DNA of 64,000 nt from contig MNCI01013895.1 in the NCBI GenBank assembly GCA_015680685.1, positions 1,367,182 through 1,431,181 on the forward strand, in the 5' to 3' direction. Within the stretch, counting starts at the first letter, position 1, and each line of letters opens with the position of its first letter. The notes under the pieces were generated by a model, which was not told the DNA's origin, did no database searches, and worked only from the letters and a program-made list of their open reading frames with translations. Origin of the DNA: Gnetum montanum. Lineage: Eukaryota > Streptophyta > Gnetopsida > Gnetales > Gnetaceae. This document shows positions 12,771 to 23,199 of the stretch, in pieces. Made by a program: the position numbers and the translations under genes.

Positions 12771-12959
12771 ACAAATGAAAATAATTAACAAAGATGAGAT
12801 CAGAGCCTACCTGTGTGCCGGTCCAGACCACGATGGAATCCTAGGCCTAGGAAAACACCGCAGCATGGCCTCGCTTTCCTCCGCGAAAGTCAAGTCAGGT
12901 CCCTTCCTTCCTTGGTCTTCTACCTCCTTTCCCTTGCCCATTCTAGCGTCCTGTACGCT

Positions 12960-13330
12960 AAATCTAGCTATTCTACGCTGGGGTTCAAGCCTTCATGCTT
13001 ACACTGAGTTTGAAGCCTCTACGCTCACGCTTACGCTGAGTTTGAGCCTCTACGCTCACGCTTACGTTGAGTTTGGAGCCTCTACACTCACACTTATGCT
13101 GAGTTTGAGCCTCTACACTCACGCTTACACCGGGGTTTGAGCCTCTACGCTCACGCTTACGTTGAGTTTGGAGCCTCTACGCTCACACTGACGCTGAGTT
13201 TGAGCCTCTACGCTCATGCTTACACTGAGTTTGGACCTCTACGCTCACGCTTACGCCAGGGTTTGTTGCTCTACACTTATGCTCTGACTCAGGTGTACGC
13301 TCATGCTGCAACTTAGGTTCATGTTGCCCT
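12960..13330. repeat. ~33-bp repeats GAGCCTCTACGCTCACGCTTAC
   Basis: About nine units of the form TTTGAGCCTCTACGCTCACG plus CTTACGCTGAG lie between the antisense gene's TATA box and its ATG. They would therefore form most of its 5' untranslated leader. The words TACGCT and ACGCTTACG again match the element's LTR and leader repeats. Confidence 0.75.
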
Positions 13331-13365
13331 TGAAATTGATACGTTTACGCTCAAGCCCATCACCC

Positions 13366-13373
13366 TTTATATA
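13366..13373 (-). promoter_or_regulatory. TATA box for the antisense gene
   Basis: On the minus strand the sequence reads GGGCTATATAAAGGG, a near-ideal plant TATA box, about 425 bp upstream of the ATG at 12941. Nothing coding lies between. It points away from the sense pol genes, which supports independent transcription of the antisense gene in an ancestral element. Confidence 0.6.
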
Positions 13374-13584
13374 GCCCCCCCCACCTTCTATTTATTTATT
13401 TATTTATTTATTTTATTTTATTTTATCAAATTTATTCAAAAATGATTCAAAGTACAAAATGCGGGAAAATGCAAGACAAAATAACAACATAATGAACACT
13501 ACCTCACGCCATATCCCCTGGTAAACCAATTTTGGTTACCCGCACTGAACGTTTCGGCGCAAACTCTTCAGTGCAGATCACACA

Positions 13585-13740
13585 TCAACTAGGCAGCATT
13601 AAACTACCACATTTGGCTTGGTAAGGCGTTAAACTGCCACATTTAGCCCGGTAAGGCATTAAACTGCCACATTCGGTTCGGTAAGGTGTTAAACTGCCAC
13701 ATTTAGCCAGGTAAGGCGTTAAACTGCCATGCATCCCAGT
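13585..13740. repeat. ~30-bp TAAACTGCCACATT repeats
   Basis: Five units of about 30 bp, each with TTAAACTGCCACATT and CGGTAAGGCR. They are the right-hand counterpart of the 7930-8160 cluster, so the antisense gene is bracketed by related repeats. 13374-13584 and 13741-13820 hold an (ATTT)n run (13390-13425) and no gene. Confidence 0.7.
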
Positions 13741-13839
13741 ACGACGATAAATCACCACCATACACGTATACATGATTTATGTTGCCAAGGAACACGTGAA
13801 AACACATACTAGCTCACTCTACTCTCTGTTTATTGGCAG

Positions 13840-15116
13840 GAGCAAGCCCGATGAATTATCAGCATTTATCCACACCATTGACCATCAATGGACCATATGG
13901 AAAGATCACAAGAGAAATCGACATAAATTCCATCAACTTAGGTCTATCAACAAACGATGCAGTCATAGCCTCAACCCAACAAACGTTAGATAGCTACAAA
14001 GGTATGACAAAATCCCTCAACATAGAAGCTGATAGCATCACTGAAGACCCGTTGACTGAAACCCCCATCGCTATGCCTGACGGTGAAATCAAGATGTTAA
14101 AATTGAGTGCATTATTGCAACCTCGACTGGCCAAAGACATAGGAGATGTGCTTTGAGACAATATAAAAGCATTCGCTTGGTCTTACACTGACATGCCTGG
14201 GTTAGATACTCGAATCATCTAGCACAATATTATACTCGATCCAAAATTAAGGTCGGTCAAATAAAAGGCACGAAAGGTTAAGCCTGAAGTAGCATTAGCA
14301 GTTTGTAATGAGATCACCAAACTCTATCAGGAAGGTTTCATTCGAGCTGTAGACTATGTTGATTGGGTATTCAACATGGTCATTGTCCCAAAGAAGAATG
14401 AAATCATTCGCCTATGCATTGACTTCCGGGATCTCAACATTGCAGCCATAAAAGATGATTTCCCCCTACCTAGCATCGATTAACTTGTTGACTCAACTGT
14501 TGGGCACGCCTTATTATATGTTATGGATGGTTTCTCAGGATATAACCAGATACGCATTAACCCGGAGCATCAGCTCCGGACTATCTTTATGACACCATGG
14601 GGTACCTTCTGCTACACGATGATGCCATTTGGTCTCAAGAATGCTGGGGCCACATATCAAAGGGAAATGACATTTATTTTCAGCGATTACATACTTCAGT
14701 CGCTTAATGATTATGTAGATGACATCACAATTAAATCAAAAATACCAAAGCAACACGTCCAAGATTTAGATTTGATCCTAAAACATTGTTTAAAGTACAA
14801 ACTTAGGCTCAACCCAAAGAAATGTGTTTTCAGAGTAAAAATAGGCAAGATGCTAAGCTTTGTAGTGTCAGAAATAGGAATACAAGTGGACCCAAATAAG
14901 GTTAAAGCTGTCATCAATCTAAAACCACCAAGCAACATTACTGAACTTCGGGGTCTACAAGGTAGACTACAATTCATCAGACGTTTCATAGAAGAACTGA
15001 CAGACAAGTTAAAACCCATGAATCATTTGTTACGAAAGAATGTCCATTTTGAATGGACTCCATAGTGCCAGGAAGCCTTTGACCATATTAAAATAGCACT
15101 GGCTTAGCTACTGATA
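13840..15116 (+). pseudogene. pol: Reverse transcriptase of the Tat-like element
   Basis: Copies the genomic RNA into cDNA. One frame runs from the proposed acceptor through the linker (INGPYGKITREI near 13890) into RT. The conserved blocks are all present: FIRAVDYVDWVFNMVIVPKK (about 14340), RLCIDFRDLN (14410), MDGFSGYNQIRI (14523), PFGLKNAGATYQR (14630) and the catalytic YVDD in NDYVDDITIKS (14706-14740). Both active-site Asp residues are intact. Stops at about 14155, 14221, 14262, 14482, 15063 and 15105 kill the frame in this copy. It is in frame with the RNase H that follows. Confidence 0.92.
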
Positions 15117-15575
15117 GTGTACCCTCCACAGAACCATAAACCTTTCTACATCTATCTCGCTACGTCAGATGCGTCCATCGCTTCTATGCTCTACCATAAA
15201 CGAGACAATGGGACTGAAGTCCCTATTTATTATTTGAGCCATGCATTAATGGCCCACGAAAAGAAGTACAACAAGGTAGAGAGGTCATGTCTAGCCCTCA
15301 TCTTTTCCTTCAAGAAATGGCGACATTACCTCTTCCATAACCAAATCAACATAATTTGTAAAGATAATGTGCTCAGGGCCATCACCAGTAACATTTATGA
15401 GTCAAGCAGAATAGCGCGATGGAAAGCCATAATAGCCAAATTCGACCTACGTTACATAGCACAGTCATCAATCAAGGGTCAAGCCATAGAAACCCAACTG
15501 GCTACGTCACCAACACATGATCAAGTAACAATAGAGCTAGAGTTTTCCAGACGAAAACGTGAGTGCGATAGACAT
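15117..15575 (+). pseudogene. pol: RNase H (first) of the Tat-like element
   Basis: Degrades the RNA strand of the replication hybrid. It follows RT in the same frame. Visible are LATSDASIASMLYHK (the catalytic Asp of the DAS motif, about 15160), YYLSHALMAHEKKYNKVE (15225) and KKWRHYLF (15315). The frame then ends at 15585-15587, a few bases after a frameshift that moves the next domain into another frame. Confidence 0.85.
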
Positions 15576-16110
15576 AGTTCCCGATGAGTATGAAGCTATT
15601 TTGAACTTTGATGGAGCATACACCTCTCGAGGGGGGAGTGTTGCTGCCATCATCACCTATCCCTCTAGGGAGATCTGACCCTTCGCTTATCACTTCAACT
15701 TTCATTGCACCAACAACATAGCAAAATATGAAGGTCTCCTTAGGGGCCTTATGGCAGCATTAGCTTCCAACATCACACGACTAGTGGTAAGGGGAGACTC
15801 ACAACTGGTTTTAAACCAAGACACAAACATTTACACATGCAAAGCGCAATATCTACAACCATACTATGACTTAGTTAAACACTTACTAAAGCAATTCAAA
15901 AACATGGATGTGCAACATGTCTCCAGAAACAACAACACCATTGCAGATGCACTTGCTACACTAGCTCTAAACATATTGCCTGACACATTCCATATGTTGC
16001 CAAGCTCTATAATCAGTTGTGCTAAACCCATAACTGATACACTCGATGAATTGTTGATCACATCCGTTAGTACAACGCATGCAATAGAGTGGTACAACAA
16101 CATAAAATAG
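15576..16110 (+). pseudogene. pol: Archaeal-type second RNase H (aRNH)
   Basis: The extra RNase H domain that marks the Tat clade. Seen are NFDGAYTSRGGSVAAII (first catalytic Asp, about 15605), CTNNIAKYEGLLRGL (15710; the usual AEYEA Glu is Lys here), VRGDSQLVLNQ (15790) and VSRNNNTIADALATLA (15920). One stop interrupts at about 15677. It is separated from the first RNase H by a frameshift and is continuous in frame with integrase. Confidence 0.85.
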
Positions 16111-17328
16111 TATCTTCTACACAGTGAAACACCGCAACACCTAACGAATGCGCAAAAGGATGTAGTACGAAAATGCTCTCGACAATATGCATTGATAGGG
16201 GACATGTTGTGTCGTCGATCCTATGAAGGCATACTATTAACATGCATTAGTAGCACTGATGCCCAAACAATCGTCGAGCAAGTACATGATGGATTATGCG
16301 GAGGGCACATAGCACCTAAAGCGATGGCAAAGAAGATAAGACGTTTAGGCTACTATTTGCCACACATGGAGTATGACTGTCTCTCCAAGGCCAAAACATG
16401 CAGTGTTTGTCAAAAACACAGCAATCTTATAGATGTTCCACCAATTGAGTTGCATACAGCGCAAATCACCTGGCCCTTTCAAAAGTGGGGGTTGGACCTT
16501 ATCGGACCAATAACACCCTCATCTTCTGCAGGGCATAGCTTCATCATAACTGCGATAGAATACTTCACGAAGTGGGTAGAAGCTATTCCCCTTACAAAAA
16601 CCACATCCAAACACGTATGCAACTTCATTCTCGAAAACATTGTGACTCGTTTTGGCATCCCCATGACCATCATCACTGATAACGGGCCATAATTCAACAG
16701 TGCCGAAACCAGAACTTTCTGTGAAAGCCTAGGGATCAAACATTCATTTTCATCCCCTTACTACCCTCAGAGCAATAGATAAGCTAAAGCCACAAACAAA
16801 ACCATCATTACAATACTTAAAAGGATGCTTACCCAAAGCAAGAAAAGATGGCACGAACTGCTAGTATACGCACTATGGGCTTATCGTACTACACATCGGA
16901 CCTCCACAGGTAAAACACCATATAGTCTTGTTTATGGTTCAGAAGCTATATTACCCTTGGATTTGCAGATACCATCTCTAAGGATCACACTCTCCGGACT
17001 TCTTGATGAAAGGTAAAACAATGACCTATGCATTGTTGACTTGGACTCGGTGGAAGAGGAACGTATACGTGCACTCAACCAGATTGAGTGGTATCAAAAA
17101 GGACAATGACAATGCCATCAACATGATGTTCATAAGCGCCCCATCAAAGAAGGTGACCTTGTACTCAAAGTTGTTCAGGAACACCCAGATAAATTCTTAG
17201 CCAATTGGGAAGGGCCCTACTTGGTCACCAAAGTGTACGACAATGGAGCATTCAAGTTAGCTGACATGGAAGGGAATGAGTTTGCAAATCCGACCAATCA
17301 TTTGTTCTTGAAACCGTTTCACGTCTAA
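16111..17328 (+). pseudogene. pol: Integrase of the Tat-like element
   Basis: Inserts cDNA into the genome. The HHCC zinc region is at about 16285-16415 (HDGLCGGH ... CSVCQKH). The core starts at WGLDLIGP (first Asp, 16490), the second Asp is in TDNGP (16677), and the Glu position reads AKATNKT at about 16786, a Glu-to-Lys change. The C-terminal KEGDLVLKV and NWEGPYLVTKV blocks follow, then the stop at 17326-17328. In-frame stops at about 16690, 16780, 17015 and 17107. There is no chromodomain, as expected for Tat. Confidence 0.9.
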
Positions 17329-17364
17329 ACATGGACTCAGGTACGCGTCATTGTCCTGGCTGAT

Positions 17365-17600
17365 ACCATAGAATGTCCGCAATGACAATAAACTAGCGCT
17401 TGTCTGGTACGACATCAAACTGCCACAGTCTCATCCGCCAGAGTTCGCTAAGACTATAAACTGGTTTACCTCTTCATAGTCTGCCACGACCATAAACTAG
17501 CATCGTACCATCCGCTATGATGCTAAACTGGCAATTTCCAATAGGTTATGACGTAAAACTAACCCACAATAGTCCGCTACAACTATAAACTGGTAGCTTC
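17365..17600. repeat. Third cluster of TAAACTR repeats
   Basis: Starts 37 bp after the integrase stop. Seven or so units carry CCGCNATGACNATAAACT and close variants (about 17374, 17410, 17440, 17480, 17510, 17545, 17585). It is the same family as 7930-8160 and 13585-13740. Confidence 0.65.
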
Positions 17601-18604
17601 ATCTTTAGTCTCTCGACCTGTGGCTGCATTCAAACTTCATCAGAGCCACTGCCTCACTCGCCATCAACCGATCCTAATAACATTTTTGCTATTCTTATAC
17701 AATGCCTGAAATATCATCTACTACCTGAATTTCATTAGTTTTTGTTCACGTCTAAAATGTTTGCTAACTCGTTCACTTGTGCTTTTCTTGTCTTCTTGGG
17801 GTTGTGCTTGCAGGATGACATTTAGTGGTGTTCGTACACGGATACACTTCATCATGGTGACAAGGTGCCACATTGTTTCTGACACACGCAACCAGGTTAA
17901 TCAATCTATTCAAAAGTACATTCCCCCATTCCCAATACATTCTCCATTTCCTCAAGACTCTTATCCCCTTTCCTACCCAGTTACAGTTCTTAGATACACC
18001 AGTACACCCCAAAATTTTGAGCACACTGTTACACACTGCGACACTCTCAAGCAATTGCAACACACAATATGGCACATGAATATGAGTGCAAAATTGAAAG
18101 AAAGCTCTTACCAAAAAAAATCAAGTAACATCTCATTGCATGGCTTTGGCTCTCCGCCAATAGGTTCCCTCGAAACACTAAACCAAGGCCCTGTTCCTCC
18201 AAAGAGCGCAACACATCATCACGTGGCTTTGGTTGTGCCAACAAGTCCTCTCAAACACTAAACAAGGATCTTGTTCTGCCAAAGGACGCACATTTCATGT
18301 CTCGATGTCGAGTCTGCCAAAAAATGGCTATTGACGATGATCGGCATGACCCGTAAACACATCAGAACATTCCCTTTACCATGCACAATCCCTTTTCCGT
18401 GCACAATCCCTTGATCAGTTACCAATCCCCATAATTTTCATTTCCCTATCTAGCTACAAACTTCATCTCTCCAATCCTATGTACTATTGAACATGGTACG
18501 ATGACGTTTGGCCAAGTGCCAAAGGACAATGTTTCTACCAAGTTACTTGTGGTGTTTTGTACTTCTTTGTCGATGCTTCTTGGGTTAATTCCTCCAAGCA
18601 TCAA
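17601..18604 (+). other. 3' untranslated region of the Tat-like element
   Basis: No supported gene. An open stretch at 17761-18261 has no recognisable motif and unconvincing composition. It overlaps a direct duplication of about 82 bp (units from 18142 and 18224, starting GGCTTTGG and ending near CCAAAGRRCGCA). The remainder to the polypurine tract is unassigned. Confidence 0.5.
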
Positions 18605-18618
18605 CAAAGAGGGGCCAA
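18605..18618 (+). other. Polypurine tract
   Basis: CAAAGAGGGGCCAA lies directly upstream of the 3' LTR start TG at 18619. Position and purine content fit the plus-strand primer of LTR elements. Confidence 0.75.
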
Positions 18619-20166
18619 TGAAACATCACAAAAATCTGAGCTTAGTACTTCTCTAACAAGAGTCGAGCTAAGCCATGACACTCCCTAGCATGACTAAAGC
18701 TTGAGGGCCCCACTGACAGCTTCAAACAGAGTCGAACTCAATAAGAAATAGTTCCCTGGGACCCGCAGAGGACCACAGTGACATCTAGTATCAAACATGG
18801 CAACTTCGGAGCTTAAGATGCTTAGTTTTCACTAAGTATGTAGCGTACATGCCCAGCGTATATGCCTAGCGTACATGCCCAACGTATACTCCGAGTGTAC
18901 ATGCCCAGCGTATACGCCTCATGCGTATGTCTAGCACTGACGTGTACGCCCAGCATGGGATTCTAAAGACAACATGGAAACGACACTCCATAGTAGGACT
19001 TGGTATAAGGCATCAACTCACAGGAATAGAGCAATTAGCAGGTAACATCACGGGCTCCAGAAGGATGAATTTTGGTCTCAACATCATGTACTTCGGAGTT
19101 CATACATGGAGCATGTGCATCCCTCACGCCAGCATAGAGCCCAGCGTATATGCTCAACGTAGATGCTTAGCGTATATGCCTAGCATGTGCATCCTGCATG
19201 CTCAGCGTATACGCCCAGCATAGACAATGTGTACGCCCAGTATATCAATCAAAGCTCTCCGAAACTGTGTCAGATCAAGGCCAACCGAGCTGAACATCCA
19301 CATGCAACATTATCGTGACATCCGAATGCAAATCCGAACGTCAAATTACCTTTTTTGGTTCCAGTCAAGTCTGTACGCCGAGTTCACACGCCCAGCGTGT
19401 ATATGCCAACGTATAGCACTGTACGCTAGTGTACAATAGTATACGCTGGCATACAACACGCTGAACACTTGTAAAATTTCATTCTTTCACACTCGGTCAA
19501 TGCACCACATGTCACCTGACCCGAGAGTCCAGCACTCCGCAGCCAATCATTCCCCCTTAGATCCGAGTTTAATGTCTAAACCTGTATAAAAGCCCTGATC
19601 TTTGACCAGATCAGGGTTCAAAAAAAATTGGAAGCATCTTGGAAAAAATCAGGGCAAACCACACTAAGCAGATTGAGAACCTTGCATCCTATACGCTGGA
19701 CCTCAACCCTACATGCTGAACATATAGCCTCTACATTGTGCCTGCAATCCGAACCAGCACGCTGTTAAACCCTCGCATTCACTGGGGCTCTTCGTCCACC
19801 TTATGTCACATCCACAACTATGTTAAGAACGGTGCATTGTAATTTCCATTAAGCAATAACATTGCCACATTCTTGCTAAGATTTGTTACAGTTTTATCAT
19901 TCATTCTTGTATGCTCATCATTTACATTCTTGTACGTTTACGCTCAGTTTCACATTAGTTACACTGTTTACGTATAACCCGATGTACAATATATTGGTAT
20001 ACGCTCAGGGAAATCCTTGTCTGATCCGCGTACGGACCACTCAAGGTACTCTACCTTCATTAATTCTAGCTTGCCCTCAAGCGAAGGTAGGGCCTTCTGT
20101 GTTTGTCCAGTGATCTCGCGGTCTCTGTTCCGTTCCAGTCGGTGACCGACGATTTTGGACAGTACA
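18619..20166 (+). repeat. 3' LTR of the Tat-like element
   Basis: Copy of 2521-4042 with the same TG start, GTATACGC word clusters, TATA (TATAAAA at about 19585) and hairpin, ending GACAGTACA at 20166. AGATC follows at 20167-20171, the right target duplication. Confidence 0.92.
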
Positions 20167-20171
20167 AGATC

Positions 20172-22335
20172 CATGGAAAATTTTATTTTAATAAAAATTT
20201 AGATATCTTAAATCAAACACATAGAAAATATAATAAAATTTATAGTAAAAACCTACCCACAATGATAAAGAACTTTTTACCCTATAATGTATCCAAGCAA
20301 CTATGCCATAAAAATTTCAACGTAAACAACAAATCCATGTGTATATCCATGGATATATAATATTTAAATAATGAATAGGGGAGCATATAAAAAGTTGAAA
20401 TGGAAGTTGTAATAAAGATATCTTTGAATATATTTGCAATTTTCAATGCATAATAGAAAAAAATTATTAAAACTTGTACACTTGTTAAAAATGACAACAA
20501 TACAAATTTATAAGTGAAATTTGATTTTACATTGTTACCTTCGTAACACAAAAGATCAACTCATTTCTTAAAAAACCAAAATGAACATATAAGTTATAAG
20601 TGGAATTTGATTTTACATTGTTACCTTCATAAGGCAAGAATTTTAGGTGTTGTTACTAAGTTGAAGATTAAAAAATGTATTTGAAATTGTCACTTTTGTA
20701 AAACTTTTTGTTATTTTAATAAAAATTTAAAATTACCTATTTTAAATCAGTAAATAATAAAATTTATGGTAAAAACTCAACACAATGTTAAAAAACTTTT
20801 TACCCTCATCTTTTCTATAATGTATGCAGGTTTTAGCAACTATAATCATCACATAAAAGCTTCAAAAAATTTCAACGCCAACACCAAATCCATGTATCTT
20901 CCATGCATATTTTTCAAATATTTGAATAATGAATATGGAAGCATCTAAAAAGTTGAAATGGAGGTTCCAGTGAGAATATTTGCAAAATTTACTTTGACAA
21001 AAACATTCTTAAAAATTGCACAAACACTGATAAAAATGACAATGGTCAAGATTCATGTTATATTGAAAATGACAAGAGTCAAGATTCATGTTATATTGAA
21101 AGGAAAAAGATGAGTATTATTTCTTAAAAAAGAAAAATGAACATACAATATATAAGTAGAATCGTAATGTTTTAATTCTACACAAATGGTTGTTACATTC
21201 GTAATGCTTCACTAAAAAGTATTCTCAATGTTTTTACTAAGTTGCATAAAGATTAAAAAATGTATTTGATGTAAATGAAATTATCACTCTTGTAAATTTT
21301 TTTGTTATTTTAATAAAAATTTAAAAGTACCTATTTTAAATAAGACCCATGGTAAATAACAAAATTTGTAGTAAAAACTCACCCCAAGTGTTAAAGAACT
21401 TTTTACCCTCATCTTTTTTGCAATGCATCCAAGTTCTACCAACTATAATCATCACATGAAAGCCTTAACTACCATGAAAATTCCAACCCAAACACCAATT
21501 CCACGTGTCTCTCCATGCATATCTTTCAAATATTTTAATAATGAATAGGCAAACAAAAGTTGAAATGCAAGGTGCCATGAGGATATTTGAGAAATTCCCT
21601 TTAAATATATTTGCAATTTACAATGAATAAAATATTAAGAAAAACATTATTAAAAATTTTACAAACACTGATTAAAAATGACAACATTCCATATTCATGT
21701 TATATTGAAAGGAAAAAAATAAGTTTCATTTTTTAAAAAAGCAATAAAACTAACTTACAATATATTAATGGAAGCACAATGCTTTGAATTTTGCACGAAA
21801 GGTTGTTACCTTCATAATGCTCCACTAATGATTGTTTTGGGTATTGTTACTAAGTTGCATAAACATTAGAAAAATACATTTGATGTATCTGAAATTGTTA
21901 CTTTTGTAAAGCTTTTTATTATTTTAATAAGATTTTAAATATGCCTATTTTAAATTAGACCCACAATGGTTAATAATTAAATTTATACTAAAAACTCACC
22001 TGCAATGTTAAGAAACATTTTACCCCCATCTTTAATGTATTTAAGTTATATGAACTGTCATCATGTGAAAGCTTTTAACTGCCATGAAAAAAATTGGAAT
22101 GTTAACACCAAATCCACATGTATCTCCACGCATATCTTTCTAATCTTTAAATAATGAATAGGCAAGTAGAACTAGAAAGTGTGATGAGGATATATATGAA
22201 ATTCTCTTTAAATATATTCATCTACAAAATTCTCTTTAAATATATTTGCAATCTACAACGCATAAAATATTAAGAAAAACATTATTAAAAATTGCAAAAC
22301 ATTAATTAAAAATGATAACAATCCATATTCATGTT
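20172..22335. repeat. AT-rich tandem array, ~570-615 bp units
   Basis: Landmarks CCATGGTAAATAA (or derivative), TTTTTACCCTCATCTTT, TGTTGTTACTAAGTTG and GTTATTTTAATAAAA recur with about 570-615-bp spacing: unit boundaries near 20172, 20745, 21346 and 21960. The last unit fades at about 22335. Units differ greatly by small indels. No coding capacity is seen. The Tat element sits within this array. Confidence 0.72.
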
Positions 22336-22759
22336 ATATTGAACTAAAAAAAGATATGAAGTTATAGTTATTAAGCAGATGTTTCAATCAACATATATTT
22401 ATTACTTTAATTTTTGGGCTTTTTCTAAAACTTTTTATAATAAAATTTATCATATTATCTATCAATTTTTTTGGTATGCTAATCAATATTAAAAAAATAG
22501 TTTTTAGAATTACTTAAGTATTTGCACTAGCATCGAGAAAGATGAAGTACTTTGCTTCATTAATTGATATAACTAAGGTATTTCTCTTGACGAAAATTGA
22601 ATTGCTAATCACATTAGTTTTATGTATTTTATAAAAATTTTGGTTAGATCACTATGATTGCATGATAAGAAGAATAACTAATTTCAAGTTTGGTACTAAA
22701 TGCTAGAAAAAAATTTGAATTTTCATGGATTGTTGTTTCTATATATATTCGAATTAGTT

Positions 22760-22806
22760 GAATATAACAAAAGGCTAACTTGATAAATTAGCCTTTTGTT
22801 ATATTC
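22760..22806. repeat. Perfect 19-bp inverted repeat, 9-nt loop
   Basis: GAATATAACAAAAGGCTAA (22760-22778) and its exact complement (22788-22806) flank CTTGATAAA. A half copy, AACAAAAGGCTAACTT, recurs near 22950. The surrounding 22336-23200 is AT-rich DNA that interrupts the tandem array and may be a separate small insertion; no transposase or clear terminal structure is visible. Confidence 0.7.
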
Positions 22807-23199
22807 ATTACGAGAGATTCTAAGTTGATTCTTGTGCATTATCAAAATTTCATTTCTTGTGCATTGAATTAGTTGATTCTAAGGTTGGTACTAAAGTTAT
22901 TTTTACAAGCTTGATACATTACGAGAGATTTTGAACATTATTGCTAGTAACAAAAGGCTAACTTTATAAATTTTTTTAGCTAGATAAAACTGAATCATAT
23001 TGGTATTGTTATCTTTTGGTGTTATCTTTGTAAAGATTATTTAAAAAATATTTTGAGTATTTTTATTAAGTATTTCAAAGATAAATGTTTCGATTAGGTA
23101 TTTCATCTATATTGTTTCTATAAAATGGATTTTGAACATTATTGCCTTAGGAAAGCTTTTTTGTTAAGACAACAAAAAAATTTAATAAAGTAACAGTAA

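Larger units (their letters stand above)
8509..12941 (-). pseudogene. Multi-exon antisense gene: degenerate FCP1/NIF-like domain + plant-retroelement ORF domain + coiled coil
   Basis: Minus-strand gene inside the Tat element. Inferred exons: 12941-12811 (start ATG), 12183-11734, 11657-11386, 11295 to ~10249, 10132-9907, 9824-9630, 9539-8708, 8610-8509 (stop). Most borders are clear GT-AG (GTAGGC, GTAAGG, GTAAGTG, GTATGT, GTACAG and GTAAGC donors; acceptors such as TTCTTTTTCAG and TATCACTTTCAG), and the phases agree across them. Exons 2-3 align by pattern with plant FCP1-homology phosphatases: FLLVVELV at the DxDx position, DRFKVVIWSHLSEQVV, then NTLF...FQNPP. The catalytic Asp pairs are lost, so no activity is expected. 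Exon 4 resembles the uncharacterised plant retroelement protein domain (GMHYNWAQFLLSGFHKEIV). Exon 5 is acidic and exon 7 is helical. In-frame stops (about 10850, 10550, 10410, exon 7) make it a pseudogene in this copy. The domain names are inference. Confidence 0.68.
7888..13839 (+). other. Probable Ogre-type sense intron between protease and RT
   Basis: Ogre elements are known to carry an intron separating gag-pro from RT-INT. Here a strong acceptor, CTCTGTTTATTGGCAG, ends at 13839 exactly where the RT-linker frame opens. A donor at 7888 (AACG before GTACTC) would leave one base that completes the downstream codon in frame. The donor is weak, so the 5' border is uncertain. The interval contains the antisense gene and several repeat clusters. 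It explains why protease and RT are 5.9 kb apart in an otherwise full-length element. Confidence 0.5.
2521..20166 (+). mobile_element. Tat/Ogre-like Ty3/gypsy LTR retrotransposon, complete structure, decayed
   Basis: This 17.6-kb element has direct LTRs (2521-4042 and 18619-20166) starting TG and ending CA, flanked by the 5-bp repeat AGATC (2516-2520 and 20167-20171). Internal order is leader, gag, protease, a 5.9-kb interval containing an antisense gene, RT, RNase H, archaeal-type RNase H, integrase, polypurine tract. The second RNase H and the separation of protease from RT are hallmarks of the Tat/Ogre clade. All coding parts carry stops or frameshifts, so the copy is inactive. In the first 180 bp of the two LTRs compared by eye there are 13 differences, 12 of them transitions, so it is not a recent insertion. 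Confidence 0.92.

Noticed and set aside
13390-13430. ATTT-run as a promoter or origin signal
   Set aside because: Simple-sequence run with no other supporting feature; the TATA box just beside it is a separate, better-supported signal.
17761-18261. 166-codon plus-strand frame downstream of integrase in the Tat element
   Set aside because: No recognisable motif, composition unlike the neighbouring genes, and it overlaps an 82-bp direct duplication. An overlapping minus-strand frame is equally open.
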